Source: Salipaludibacillus daqingensis
GTDB taxonomy: Bacteria > Bacillota > Bacilli > Bacillales > Salisediminibacteriaceae
DNA length: 64,000 bases
Assembly (NCBI RefSeq): GCF_029891575.1
Contig: NZ_JARZHF010000007.1
Coordinates: forward strand, 124,001-188,000
Direction of reading: 5' to 3'
The notes beneath the pieces are model-generated. The model made no database searches and was not told where the DNA came from. It saw only the letters and a program-made list of their open reading frames with translations. Below are positions 26,041 to 34,520 of the stretch, one piece after another. The stretch's first letter is position 1. Every line of letters begins with the position of its first letter. A program made the position numbers and the translations under genes.

Positions 26041-26051
26041 GGAGATATATT

Positions 26052-26969
26052 ATGGTGAGAAAAATAATTAAAGGAGTTAAAAATCCTAAAATTGTTATCT
26101 TTTATTTTCTTAAATCAAAAATATGTAGGTTATTACCAGATAAAATCTATCTAAAAATCAAATTTAAATTAAGAATGGGTAAAAAACTAGATTTACAGAA
26201 TCCAAAAACATTTAATGAAAAACTTCAATGGTTAAAATTATTTGACCATAATCCAGAATATACAAAAATGGTCGATAAATATGAAGTTAGAAAATATATA
26301 GAAAGAACGATTGGAAAACAATATTTAATTCCACTAATAGGCGTTTATAATAATTATCATGAGATAGATTTTAGTAATTTACCAAATCAATTTGTATTAA
26401 AGCCTAATCATACATCGGGGGATGTATTTGTTTGTAAAGATAAATCAGAGATAGATTTCAATAAATTAAAAAATGAAATAAATAAGTGGCTAAAACTCAG
26501 ATATTATTGGAATCATAGAGAATTACCATATAAAAACGTAACACCTAAAATTGTGTGTGAAAAGTATTTGGTAGATGAATCAAGCACAGAACTTAAAGAT
26601 TATAAATTTTTGTGCTTTAACGGAATAGTTAAATGTTTTTATGTTGGTGCCAAAAGAAATAAGGAAGATGGTGGAACGTACGCAAATTATTATGATTTAA
26701 ATTGGGTGTCATTACCATTCGAATTGCACTTTCCGAGGAGTGAAAATAAGATAGATAAACCAATGAATTTTAACAAGATGGTGAAATTAGCAGAGAAGCT
26801 ATCGAAAGACACTATTTTTTTAAGAGTAGATTTTTATGAGGTAAATGGAGAGTTGTATTTTGGCGAATTAACTTATTATCCAGGATCAGGATTTGGTTTG
26901 CTTACTCCTGTATCTTATGACTATGAATTAGGTAGCTGGTTAGAATTACCACTCAAATTAAGTAAGTAA
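26052..26969 (+). CDS. TupA-like ATP-grasp protein
   Basis: This 305-residue protein is of the TupA-like ATP-grasp family. It has the family opening NPKTFNEKLQWLKLFD (about 50-65), then FVLKPNHTSGDVFVC (the ATP-binding lysine strand), ELKDYKFLCFNGIVK, and the C-terminal metal-binding FLRVDFYEVNGELYFGELTYYPGSG. TupA is required for the teichuronopeptide of an alkaliphilic Bacillus, a polymer of glutamate and glucuronate. These ATP-grasps are thought to make amide bonds in wall and exopolymers. Here it lies between the polymerase and a CapA-like gene, so amino-acid decoration of the EPS is a reasonable inference. Confidence 0.85.
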   Translation: MVRKIIKGVKNPKIVIFYFLKSKICRLLPDKIYLKIKFKLRMGKKLDLQNPKTFNEKLQWLKLFDHNPEYTKMVDKYEVRKYIERTIGKQYLIPLIGVYNNYHEIDFSNLPNQFVLKPNHTSGDVFVCKDKSEIDFNKLKNEINKWLKLRYYWNHRELPYKNVTPKIVCEKYLVDESSTELKDYKFLCFNGIVKCFYVGAKRNKEDGGTYANYYDLNWVSLPFELHFPRSENKIDKPMNFNKMVKLAEKLSKDTIFLRVDFYEVNGELYFGELTYYPGSGFGLLTPVSYDYELGSWLELPLKLSK

Positions 26970-26984
26970 TTTAGGAGGTGTTTT

Positions 26985-28112
26985 ATGAACTTAATAATAG
27001 CTGGTGACTTAGCACCAACAGAATCAAATATGCATTTATTCAATAGTGCGGACATCACTACTTTATTTGGAGAAGAATTGCTTGAAGTATGGAATTCAGC
27101 TGATTACCGCATTTTAAATTTAGAAGTACCGCTAAGTAACAAAGAAGAACCGATACCTAAATATGGACCAAACCTTATTGCTCCAACAGAAACTTTCAAT
27201 GGAATAAAAGCATTAAAGCCTTCTTTGGTGACTTTAGCAAATAATCATATTTTGGACCAAGGAATACAAGGGCTAAATACTACAGTAAATCTATTTAATG
27301 AGACAGGTATTCCATTTGTAGGAGTAGGAGATAATCTTAATGAAGCTACCAAACCTTTTATTTTACAACATCAAGGTATAAAAATTGGTGTATATGCTTG
27401 TGCTGAAAATGAATTTTCTATAGCTACTTCGAAGACTGCAGGTGTAAACCCATTTGATCCGTTATTAAGTCTTGATCATATTGCATCTCTTAAGGAAAAA
27501 TGTGATTACGTTATTGTCTTACATCATGGAGGGAAAGAACATTATCGGTACCCATCACCATACCTTAAGAAAGTGTGCCGAAGAATGACTGAAAAGGGAG
27601 CCGATTTTGTGGTCTGTCAACATAGTCATTGTATTGGTAGTTATGAAGATTTCAAAGGGTCGACTATCGTATATGGTCAAGGGAATTTCTTATTCGATTA
27701 TTCTAAAAAAAATGAATTTTGGGAAACAAGTTTACTAATAAAATTAAATTTCACTAACGTTCTCACTGTTGACTATATCCCATTAGTGAAAAAAGATAAT
27801 GGTGTTCGTTTAGCTGTTGACAAAGGAGAACATATATTAAAAGAATTTCAATTACGTTCAAAAGAGATACTTGAAGAAGGCTTTATTGAAGAAAAGTATC
27901 AAGAATTTGCAAAAGAGAGCTTTCAATCATATATAAGGAAATTATCAGGTTTTAATAAATGGTTAACTCGAATTGATAGAAGGCTATTAAATGGAATGCT
28001 TTTGAGGAATAAGTATAGTAGAAAAAAGTTATTAGCGATAGAAAATACTATTGAAAGTGAAGCTCATAGAGAATTGATATTAAAAGGATTACATTTAGAA
28101 AATAAAGAATAA
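26985..28112 (+). CDS. CapA-like protein (poly-gamma-glutamate capsule family)
   Basis: This 375-residue protein has the CapA metallophosphatase-like fold: IIAGDLAPTE at the N-terminus, ILNLEVPLS, LANNHILDQG, LHHGGKEHYRYPS, QHSHCIG and VYGQGNFLFD. CapA proteins are essential for poly-gamma-glutamate capsule assembly or export, although their exact reaction is debated. No signal peptide or membrane segment is seen, so it is probably cytoplasmic, unlike membrane-anchored CapA of Bacillus anthracis. No capB/capC synthase is present. Its pairing with TupA suggests a role in the same amino-acid modification. Confidence 0.85.
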   Translation: MNLIIAGDLAPTESNMHLFNSADITTLFGEELLEVWNSADYRILNLEVPLSNKEEPIPKYGPNLIAPTETFNGIKALKPSLVTLANNHILDQGIQGLNTTVNLFNETGIPFVGVGDNLNEATKPFILQHQGIKIGVYACAENEFSIATSKTAGVNPFDPLLSLDHIASLKEKCDYVIVLHHGGKEHYRYPSPYLKKVCRRMTEKGADFVVCQHSHCIGSYEDFKGSTIVYGQGNFLFDYSKKNEFWETSLLIKLNFTNVLTVDYIPLVKKDNGVRLAVDKGEHILKEFQLRSKEILEEGFIEEKYQEFAKESFQSYIRKLSGFNKWLTRIDRRLLNGMLLRNKYSRKKLLAIENTIESEAHRELILKGLHLENKE

Positions 28113-28138
28113 TAGTCGAGCAAAAAGTTATCAATTGC

Positions 28139-28164
28139 ACATTGCTAGTTAGTCATAGCAATGT
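28139..28164 (+). terminator. Weak hairpin after the CapA-like gene
   Basis: A perfect 9-bp stem (ACATTGCTA / TAGCAATGT) with an 8-base loop and a modest T-rich tail lies in the 175-bp gap before the glycerophosphotransferase gene. It could be a weak terminator or an RNA-processing site. Confidence 0.4.
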
Positions 28165-28287
28165 ATTTTCTGTTGCTATAATATCGTTTTATTCTGCTAT
28201 ATGTTTGATTACTACATCAAATTCTTAATTTGCACTAGGGAGAGAGTCAATAAAATCTCAAAGATTCTTGGGAGGGGGTTATTATAA

Positions 28288-29490
28288 ATGAAAAAAATGA
28301 AATACTTCATACATGCTCTTAAATTTTTTGTTGCATATATATTAGCAAAAACATATTATAGACCGTTATACAAACAAAATATATGGTTGATAGGTGAAAA
28401 GAAAACGGAAGCTAGAGATAATGGTTATCATTTTTTTAAGTACACAAGAAAAAATCACCCTGATATAAATGCTTACTATGTTATTACAAAAGATTCTCCA
28501 GATGTATCTAAAATTATAAAATACGGAAATGTAATTTATTGTTATTCAATGAAACATTATATTTTTTTTCTAACAGCAAAAAACTATATAAATTCTCAAT
28601 CTAATAATAGTGCCTTTCCCTTTTGGTTGAATTTAGTGGAAAAGTTTCCATTTTTATTAAATAAACAGCAAAAACATATTCTTTTAAAGCACGGAATAGA
28701 AAAAGATTATAAAGGACCCAAATACCATTTTAATAAAACTGGATTTTCCATCATTTCGTGCGCAGCGGAAAAAGAGCGTGAGTCGATAATTAAAGAATAT
28801 GGTTATCCAGAAAAAAATGCGTTGCTTTTAGGTTTCTGTAGGTTTGATAAACTACATGAAAATGAAAAAAATCTAAAGAAACAAATAATTGTCATGCCGA
28901 CATTTAGAAAATGGTTATCTGCTTCAGACGTAACGAAAGAAGCTAAAAAGTCAGAAAAAGAAACGTTCAAAAAAAGTATGTTCTACCAAGCATATGTTGA
29001 TTTTATGAACAGGGATCACTTAGCAAAGTTACTTGCTGATTTTGATTACGAGTTAATCTTTTATCCTCATTATTCCATACAAAGTTATATTCCACTTTTT
29101 AGAGAGGAAGTTGAGAATACCAGAATAATTGTAGCTGATAGATTTAAATATGATGTTCAGGAGTTATTGATGAACAGTTCCGTTATGATAACGGATTTTT
29201 CGAGTGTGTTTTTCGATTTTGCTTATATGAAAAAACCTCAAATATTTTTTCAGTTTGACCAGAAAGACTATAGGACTAAGCACTATCATTCTGGATACTT
29301 TAGTTATGAAAAGGATGGTTTTGGCCCAGTTGTAAATGGTATAGAAAAGTTGTTAGAGGAGCTTGAGAAAGTCTTACTCAATGAAGCTAAGATGGAAGCT
29401 AAATATTTGAGAAGGACGAGTGAATTTTTTACATTGCGAGATAATGATAATTGCAAAAGGACGTTTGAAGCAATAAAAACGTTGAGTTGA
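28288..29490 (+). CDS. CDP-glycerol glycerophosphotransferase-family protein (TagB/TagF-like)
   Basis: This 400-residue protein belongs to the Glyphos_transf family that transfers glycerol or ribitol phosphate from CDP-alditols. The C-terminal signature is clear: ITDFSSVFFDFAYMKKPQIFF, then FDQKDYR and HYHSGYFSYEKDGFGPV. VLLKHGIEKDYKG and FYPHYS are the two histidine motifs typical of TagF. An N-terminal hydrophobic segment (about 7-20) may bring it to the membrane. It could add glycerol phosphate to the polysaccharide. The CDP-glycerol synthase TagD is not in this window. Confidence 0.87.
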   Translation: MKKMKYFIHALKFFVAYILAKTYYRPLYKQNIWLIGEKKTEARDNGYHFFKYTRKNHPDINAYYVITKDSPDVSKIIKYGNVIYCYSMKHYIFFLTAKNYINSQSNNSAFPFWLNLVEKFPFLLNKQQKHILLKHGIEKDYKGPKYHFNKTGFSIISCAAEKERESIIKEYGYPEKNALLLGFCRFDKLHENEKNLKKQIIVMPTFRKWLSASDVTKEAKKSEKETFKKSMFYQAYVDFMNRDHLAKLLADFDYELIFYPHYSIQSYIPLFREEVENTRIIVADRFKYDVQELLMNSSVMITDFSSVFFDFAYMKKPQIFFQFDQKDYRTKHYHSGYFSYEKDGFGPVVNGIEKLLEELEKVLLNEAKMEAKYLRRTSEFFTLRDNDNCKRTFEAIKTLS

Positions 29491-29565
29491 TTAGTAAAAG
29501 ATAAAAATATTTTTTAATGAGTTGGGACCTGTAGGTATTAGTTAAAGAAGGAGGTCTTAAACGAA

Positions 29566-30333
29566 ATGGTAAGAAGAATTGAATTCATGGGATTACCAGG
29601 AAGCGGAAAAACAACATTAAGTAACTTGGTTGCAAAAGAATTAAAATTACACAATAAAAAAGTAGATAATTTTCATATGTTTTTCAAGGATTCATTAAAT
29701 AAACAATATAGACAGAAAGGAAAGATAACGTATTTACGATATATATTAATTAATAGAATGTTTAGAGGTTCATATACTCCTATGAAGGATTATAACGAAC
29801 AAATTTCTATATTTATGATTGATAATAATAAAGTATGGCAAGATTTAATGGCATTAACGTTATTAAATGACGATGAAAAACGTAGAAGATACATTATTAA
29901 AAACATTATGATTACTGTTGCACAATTGGGAATTGTAAATAAGACTCTACAAGATGAAAGATATATGATAATGGATGAAGGCTTTACGAATAGGCTTTTA
30001 ATGATGAACTTACCACTTAATAATGACAATGTGAATGTATATATAAATAGAATTTATACAAATTTAAAATTTCCTGAAGTGGTAATTTATGTTAAGTGTA
30101 ACATTTCAAATTCTTTGGATAGAATGAAAAATAGAAAGAAAGGTGTTCCAGAAAGTTTTCGAATGCTTACTTCAAAAGAATTAGAAAATAAACTTAATAA
30201 AATAAGTGAATTTAGTGAGGATTTAATACCTATATTAGAAAGCGGAGGAACGAAAGTAATATCAATCAACAATAATAATTTAAAAGATTCTAAAGATAAA
30301 ATAATCGAGGAGCTTAAAAACTTCTATGATTAA
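29566..30333 (+). CDS. P-loop kinase-like protein of unknown substrate
   Basis: This 255-residue protein begins with a Walker A motif, FMGLPGSGKTTLS (G9-T17), and has a Walker-B-like MIMDEGF near residue 137. The rest is helical and basic, with a possible lid (SLDRMKNRKKG), as in small nucleoside or sugar kinases. It resembles no family I can name with confidence. Position within the polysaccharide locus suggests that it phosphorylates a sugar, alditol or nucleotide precursor. The ribosome site AAGGAGG is strong. Confidence 0.6.
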   Translation: MVRRIEFMGLPGSGKTTLSNLVAKELKLHNKKVDNFHMFFKDSLNKQYRQKGKITYLRYILINRMFRGSYTPMKDYNEQISIFMIDNNKVWQDLMALTLLNDDEKRRRYIIKNIMITVAQLGIVNKTLQDERYMIMDEGFTNRLLMMNLPLNNDNVNVYINRIYTNLKFPEVVIYVKCNISNSLDRMKNRKKGVPESFRMLTSKELENKLNKISEFSEDLIPILESGGTKVISINNNNLKDSKDKIIEELKNFYD

Positions 30334-30443
30334 CATATTCATTCCAATTGCATTCACCTCATAAAAGTACAGAATTAGTTGAAGTTAATATTCAGTCAAA
30401 CCTTCTATAATTTTAAAGCGAAATACAATAAAGATTTTAGTTG

Positions 30444-30480
30444 AAGTTGAGTTACAGGTGAAAAGATATTCAACTTTTTT
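30444..30480 (+). terminator. Possible attenuator before the ABC transporter gene
   Basis: AAGTTGA (30444-30450) pairs with TCAACTT (30470-30476) followed by T. The stem is short and the loop long, so any termination should be weak. A TTAGTTGAAGTT repeat occurs twice in this gap. Confidence 0.3.
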
Positions 30481-30513
30481 ATCATATATTTAAAAAAGGT
30501 TGTGAACGTTAGC

Positions 30514-32274
30514 ATGGACACTTTCCGAAAAATACGAGCCCTAATAGGCAAAGAAGAAAAGAAAAAGTTTTTTGGTCTTTTTATATTAATGATTATTGCT
30601 GCATTAATTGAAACTCTAGGAATAGGTCTTATCGCACCATTCGTAAGCATAGTCACTAATCCAGATATAATATTCCAAAATGATGTATTATTTTCTATCT
30701 ACTCATTTTTTGGATTTAACTCAACAAATTCTTTTCTTATCTTTGCAATTATAGGGTTGTTAGGAGTCTTCATACTAAAGAATCTATACCTATATTTATT
30801 TAATTATTTAAAATACCGTTTAATTTTTAGAGAGCAAGTAAAAATGTCTAAAAAACTACTAACTGCTTATATGGCGAAACCCTATACATTCCATTTAGAA
30901 CGAAACTCAGCTGATCTAGTTCGAAACACAAATTCAGGAGTTCAAAAAGTTTTTAATAGCATCATAACACCTGCATTTATGATCATGACAGAACTCTTAG
31001 TTATTGTAGCCATTATCATTTTGCTATTAGTTGTTGCACCCATACCAACTTTATTATCTGGAACTTTAATCTTAGTGTCTGTCATATTATTCTTCAAAAT
31101 ATTCAGAAAGCAAATCGAGAAATCTGGAAAAATACAACAGAAAGCTCAAGGGCAAATGATAAAATGGGTAAACCAAGGCTTAGGTGCAGGGAAAGAAGTT
31201 AAGGTATCTGGTAGAGAAGATTTCTTTATAAATGCTTATACAAAAGAAAGTCAAAAATATGCTCAAGCATCACAGTTTTATTCAGTAATCAAAGAAGTTC
31301 CACGATTATTTATAGAAACTATTGTTGTGGCAACAATTTTATTAATCATATTAGTCGTAATGATTCAATCACAAGAACTAACCACTCTCATTGCGACAAT
31401 AAGTTTATTTGCAATGTCTGCCATTCGAATAATGCCATCAATTAATCGCATGACTAGTGCTATGACAACAATTCGAAATAAAAAGCCAGCTTTGGATGCG
31501 ATCTATAATGACTTACTTATGGAAGATGACAATACGGAAATAGAAAATACTCTTCTTGAATTAGTTTCAATCAACTCGAAGGAAAAATCCTTTCATCAAT
31601 CTGTTGAAGTAGACAATGTGTCATATACGTATCCAAATGCTCATGAGCAGTCAATAAGAAATGTATCTCTTTCTATACCAATTGGCCAATCAATTGCATT
31701 TGTTGGACCAACTGGTTCAGGAAAAACTACATTAGTTGATATTATATTAGGTGTTCTTGAACCTTCTATTGGAGCAATTAAAATAGACGGAAATAGAATA
31801 AAGACTATCGACACGACATGGAAACAGAAAATTGGTTATATACCACAATTTATCTACTTATCAGATGATACTATTTGTCGTAATGTAGCATTTGGCATAG
31901 AAAATGAGCAAATAGATTATGAGGCAGTGTCTCGAGCTATCGAGCAAGCACAACTAAAAGATTATATAGATAGTCTCCCAGAAAAACTTGATACAGTTGT
32001 TGGAGAACGAGGCGTCCGACTGTCAGGAGGACAGCGACAAAGAATTGGAATTGCAAGAGCTCTTTATCATGATCCAGAAATACTATTTATGGATGAAGCA
32101 ACTTCAGCACTTGATAATGATACGGAAAAAGAAATTATGAGAGCGATTGACAGTCTTAAAGGTGAGAAAACGTTGGTTATTATTGCACATAGATTAAGCA
32201 CTATACAAAATTGTGATGTTGTATTTGAGATGGATAGAGGTGAACTAATAAAAGTTAATCAGGCCCAAGGTTAA
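30514..32274 (+). CDS. ABC transporter, fused permease/ATPase, PglK/MsbA-type
   Basis: This is a half-transporter of about 586 residues: six membrane helices in the first 320 residues, then a nucleotide-binding domain. The NBD has Walker A VGPTGSGKTT, signature LSGGQRQRIG, Walker B ILFMDEATS and H-loop IIAHRLST. The membrane part (ETLGIGLIAPFVSIV) resembles PglK, the ATP-driven flippase for lipid-linked oligosaccharides beginning with bacillosamine. No Wzx/EpsK-type MATE flippase is present, so this is the best flippase candidate. Initiation at ATG 30514 or GTG 30502 cannot be resolved, because neither has a clear ribosome site. Confidence 0.83.
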   Translation: MDTFRKIRALIGKEEKKKFFGLFILMIIAALIETLGIGLIAPFVSIVTNPDIIFQNDVLFSIYSFFGFNSTNSFLIFAIIGLLGVFILKNLYLYLFNYLKYRLIFREQVKMSKKLLTAYMAKPYTFHLERNSADLVRNTNSGVQKVFNSIITPAFMIMTELLVIVAIIILLLVVAPIPTLLSGTLILVSVILFFKIFRKQIEKSGKIQQKAQGQMIKWVNQGLGAGKEVKVSGREDFFINAYTKESQKYAQASQFYSVIKEVPRLFIETIVVATILLIILVVMIQSQELTTLIATISLFAMSAIRIMPSINRMTSAMTTIRNKKPALDAIYNDLLMEDDNTEIENTLLELVSINSKEKSFHQSVEVDNVSYTYPNAHEQSIRNVSLSIPIGQSIAFVGPTGSGKTTLVDIILGVLEPSIGAIKIDGNRIKTIDTTWKQKIGYIPQFIYLSDDTICRNVAFGIENEQIDYEAVSRAIEQAQLKDYIDSLPEKLDTVVGERGVRLSGGQRQRIGIARALYHDPEILFMDEATSALDNDTEKEIMRAIDSLKGEKTLVIIAHRLSTIQNCDVVFEMDRGELIKVNQAQG

Positions 32275-32422
32275 TATATGTCATTTCTCTTCTTTGACAG
32301 AAATTACCACAGACATGAATTTGACACTCATATCACGTTGTAATTGCTCTCTTGATTACTAATTTGCAACGAAAATGCTTTCTTATCGTATGTAGCACAA
32401 AAATGTAATAGGGGGGGTATGA

Positions 32423-33193
32423 ATGGAAAAGATCAAAAATGGAGGTTTTTCTATATGTTTTATTGGTTCAGATGGTGCTGGTAAAACGACGATTAGTGAA
32501 GAAATCGAAAAATGGCTATCTTTAAATAACACTTGTAAAAAAGTTTATCTTGGTAGTAATGATCAACATTTAAGTATGTTTAAAAGGTCTAAAGAAGTGA
32601 TTAGTAAAGTACAAAAAAATAAATTATCAAACAAACACAATAAAAATGATAAAGCTTTTAAAGATGGAAAGGTAAACAAGATAAAGGTCATAAAGATAAA
32701 TAAACATAAAGTATTTATTCGATTTTTATTTACTATGTTTCATGCAATGGACTTATTAAAATTATCAAAGAGATCATTAAAAAAGCTAAAGGAAGCACAA
32801 AAATATCAACAAAAAGGTGGAATAGTAATATTTGATCGTTTTCCTCAAGTGCAGTTTAAAGGGATATATGATGGTCCCAAAATCCGAGATAAATATTCTC
32901 AATATTCACACATAACTGTGATAAGAAAGTTAGCTGATCGTGAGGAAAATGTTCTAGGAAAAGCGAAGAAATACTCACCTAGATTAGTATTTAAACTTCA
33001 TTTGCCACCAGAAGTGTCAATCAGCCGAAAACCTGATCATTCCTTCGATAAAATAAAAAGAAAAGCTGAGATCACTAAAGAATTAGAGTTTGAAAATTCA
33101 ACTATATATAATATTGATGCTACGCAACCTTATGAAAATGAGTTAAAAGAAATAAAAAAATTAATAATGGAAGAGCTGAGCCGTTTTAAATAA
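32423..33193 (+). CDS. Thymidylate-kinase-like P-loop kinase
   Basis: This 256-residue protein has an N-terminal P-loop, CFIGSDGAGKTTISEE (Lys21), followed by WL...KKVYLGSND. A DRF motif at about 138-140 (IVIFDRFPQ) is typical of thymidylate-kinase-like enzymes. A lysine-rich insertion lies at about 65-95. True thymidylate kinases are shorter and lack the insertion, so the substrate is probably different. In many genomes this kinase domain is fused behind a nucleotidyltransferase-like domain; here the latter is encoded by the next gene. The ribosome site is GGGGGGG followed by TATG. Confidence 0.68.
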   Translation: MEKIKNGGFSICFIGSDGAGKTTISEEIEKWLSLNNTCKKVYLGSNDQHLSMFKRSKEVISKVQKNKLSNKHNKNDKAFKDGKVNKIKVIKINKHKVFIRFLFTMFHAMDLLKLSKRSLKKLKEAQKYQQKGGIVIFDRFPQVQFKGIYDGPKIRDKYSQYSHITVIRKLADREENVLGKAKKYSPRLVFKLHLPPEVSISRKPDHSFDKIKRKAEITKELEFENSTIYNIDATQPYENELKEIKKLIMEELSRFK

Positions 33194-33342
33194 ATATTCT
33201 TATAGTTATGTGATTTTGCATGATATAAATATATATCATTGAAACTTTTAATTCTGCGTCAAATTTTAGATATGCGTTATTCTAACATATGATCACCATT
33301 TTTGTATGAGGGCAAAACTGTGAAAAGAGAGTGGTGAAATTA

Positions 33343-34446
33343 ATGTTAAATGTATGTAAAGAACTTTTGGATCAATTTGAAAAACAAAATATTTTGTATT
33401 GTCATTGGAAAGGAAACGATCATGTTTACAAGGGACTTAACGGTATTGGTGATATAGATATACTAGTATCCATACAAATGAAAGAAAAATGCTCTGTTTT
33501 ATTGAGGTCTATAAACTTTGTTCATGTTATTACACAAAAAGAACAGAGAAGTGAAAATATTGAAGATTGGATTGGTTTAGATTTACCTTCTGGAAAGTTA
33601 GTCCATTTACATTTACATTATGAATTAAAGATTGGACATAAGTACGTAAATGAATATAATCTTCCTTTTAATGACCTATCATTAAAACTTAGAGAATATG
33701 ATTCCGTTCATAATATTTATGTTCAAAACCCCTGTATAGAATTACTAATACTATACTCAAGAATAGTATTAGAGAAATCTAAAGATGAACGCAGCAAAAA
33801 TAAATATCAAGCAAGTTTTTCTTTTTTAATAAATAGAATCTCTTATGGTGACTTTGTTTCTATATTAAAGGAAGCAGGGATTGAGAAAGGGGCGCAAGAA
33901 GAGTTTTTGAATGTTTTAAGTCATAAATCTCTCGAAAGGATTAATTTCGAAAAAGTAGAACGTGAAGTTAAAAAAATCATCATTAAAAACACCAATTTCG
34001 CTCAGTTGAAGTATTACATTTGGAAATATCGAATTACTATCAGAAAAATTCAAATGAGATACAATAATAATTCTACTACAATTACAAAAAAATTATTACC
34101 TGCAAGAGGGTTTATTTGGATACTAGATGATAACGATACTGTTAATCAAGTGAAGGAATGGCTAAATTGGAAAATAGAAGTAAAAATAATTGATATTAAA
34201 TTGGGAAACAGAAATCCCAAAAGATTAATTAATGACTTAGAAAAGTATTTAAATTTAGGCGGGATTGCATTAATAGATAATAGTCCTGATTGTGATTTAA
34301 TGATAACAAACTTAAAAGAAAACATTCCAGATATTTTTCAAGAGAAAGAAAATCCTTCTAATTTATTGATAGTGAAAACGGTAATATGGAAAACAATTAA
34401 TTCAAGGGAGAAAGTTCAATTGGATTCAAAAATAGCAATCAGGTGA
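33343..34446 (+). CDS. Nucleotidyltransferase-like protein with degenerate kinase tail
   Basis: This protein has 367 residues. The N-terminal part has the minimal nucleotidyltransferase pattern YCHWKGNDHVYKGLNGIGDIDIL (split around residues 19-41), with aspartates D37 and D39 as candidate metal ligands. The middle is helical and basic. From residue 254 the sequence ARGFIWILDDNDTVNQVKEW follows the start of the thymidylate-kinase-like domain of the neighbour, but the P-loop Gly-Lys-Thr residues are replaced by Asp-Asn-Asp-Thr-Val. It thus looks like the NTase-kinase fusion found elsewhere, with a dead kinase half. The function is unknown. The GGTGA-spaced ATG at 33343 is the preferred start. 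Confidence 0.55.
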   Translation: MLNVCKELLDQFEKQNILYCHWKGNDHVYKGLNGIGDIDILVSIQMKEKCSVLLRSINFVHVITQKEQRSENIEDWIGLDLPSGKLVHLHLHYELKIGHKYVNEYNLPFNDLSLKLREYDSVHNIYVQNPCIELLILYSRIVLEKSKDERSKNKYQASFSFLINRISYGDFVSILKEAGIEKGAQEEFLNVLSHKSLERINFEKVEREVKKIIIKNTNFAQLKYYIWKYRITIRKIQMRYNNNSTTITKKLLPARGFIWILDDNDTVNQVKEWLNWKIEVKIIDIKLGNRNPKRLINDLEKYLNLGGIALIDNSPDCDLMITNLKENIPDIFQEKENPSNLLIVKTVIWKTINSREKVQLDSKIAIR

Positions 34447-34520
34447 TTTCCAAACAAAGTGCAACTTTATTTTCTATATCTTCAGGGGAGCCTTAATTAT
34501 AGAAAGGGGGGATGACCATA

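Noticed and set aside
32423-33193. Housekeeping thymidylate kinase (tmk)
   Set aside because: The lysine-rich insertion, length and polysaccharide context do not fit tmk, which normally lies near holB.
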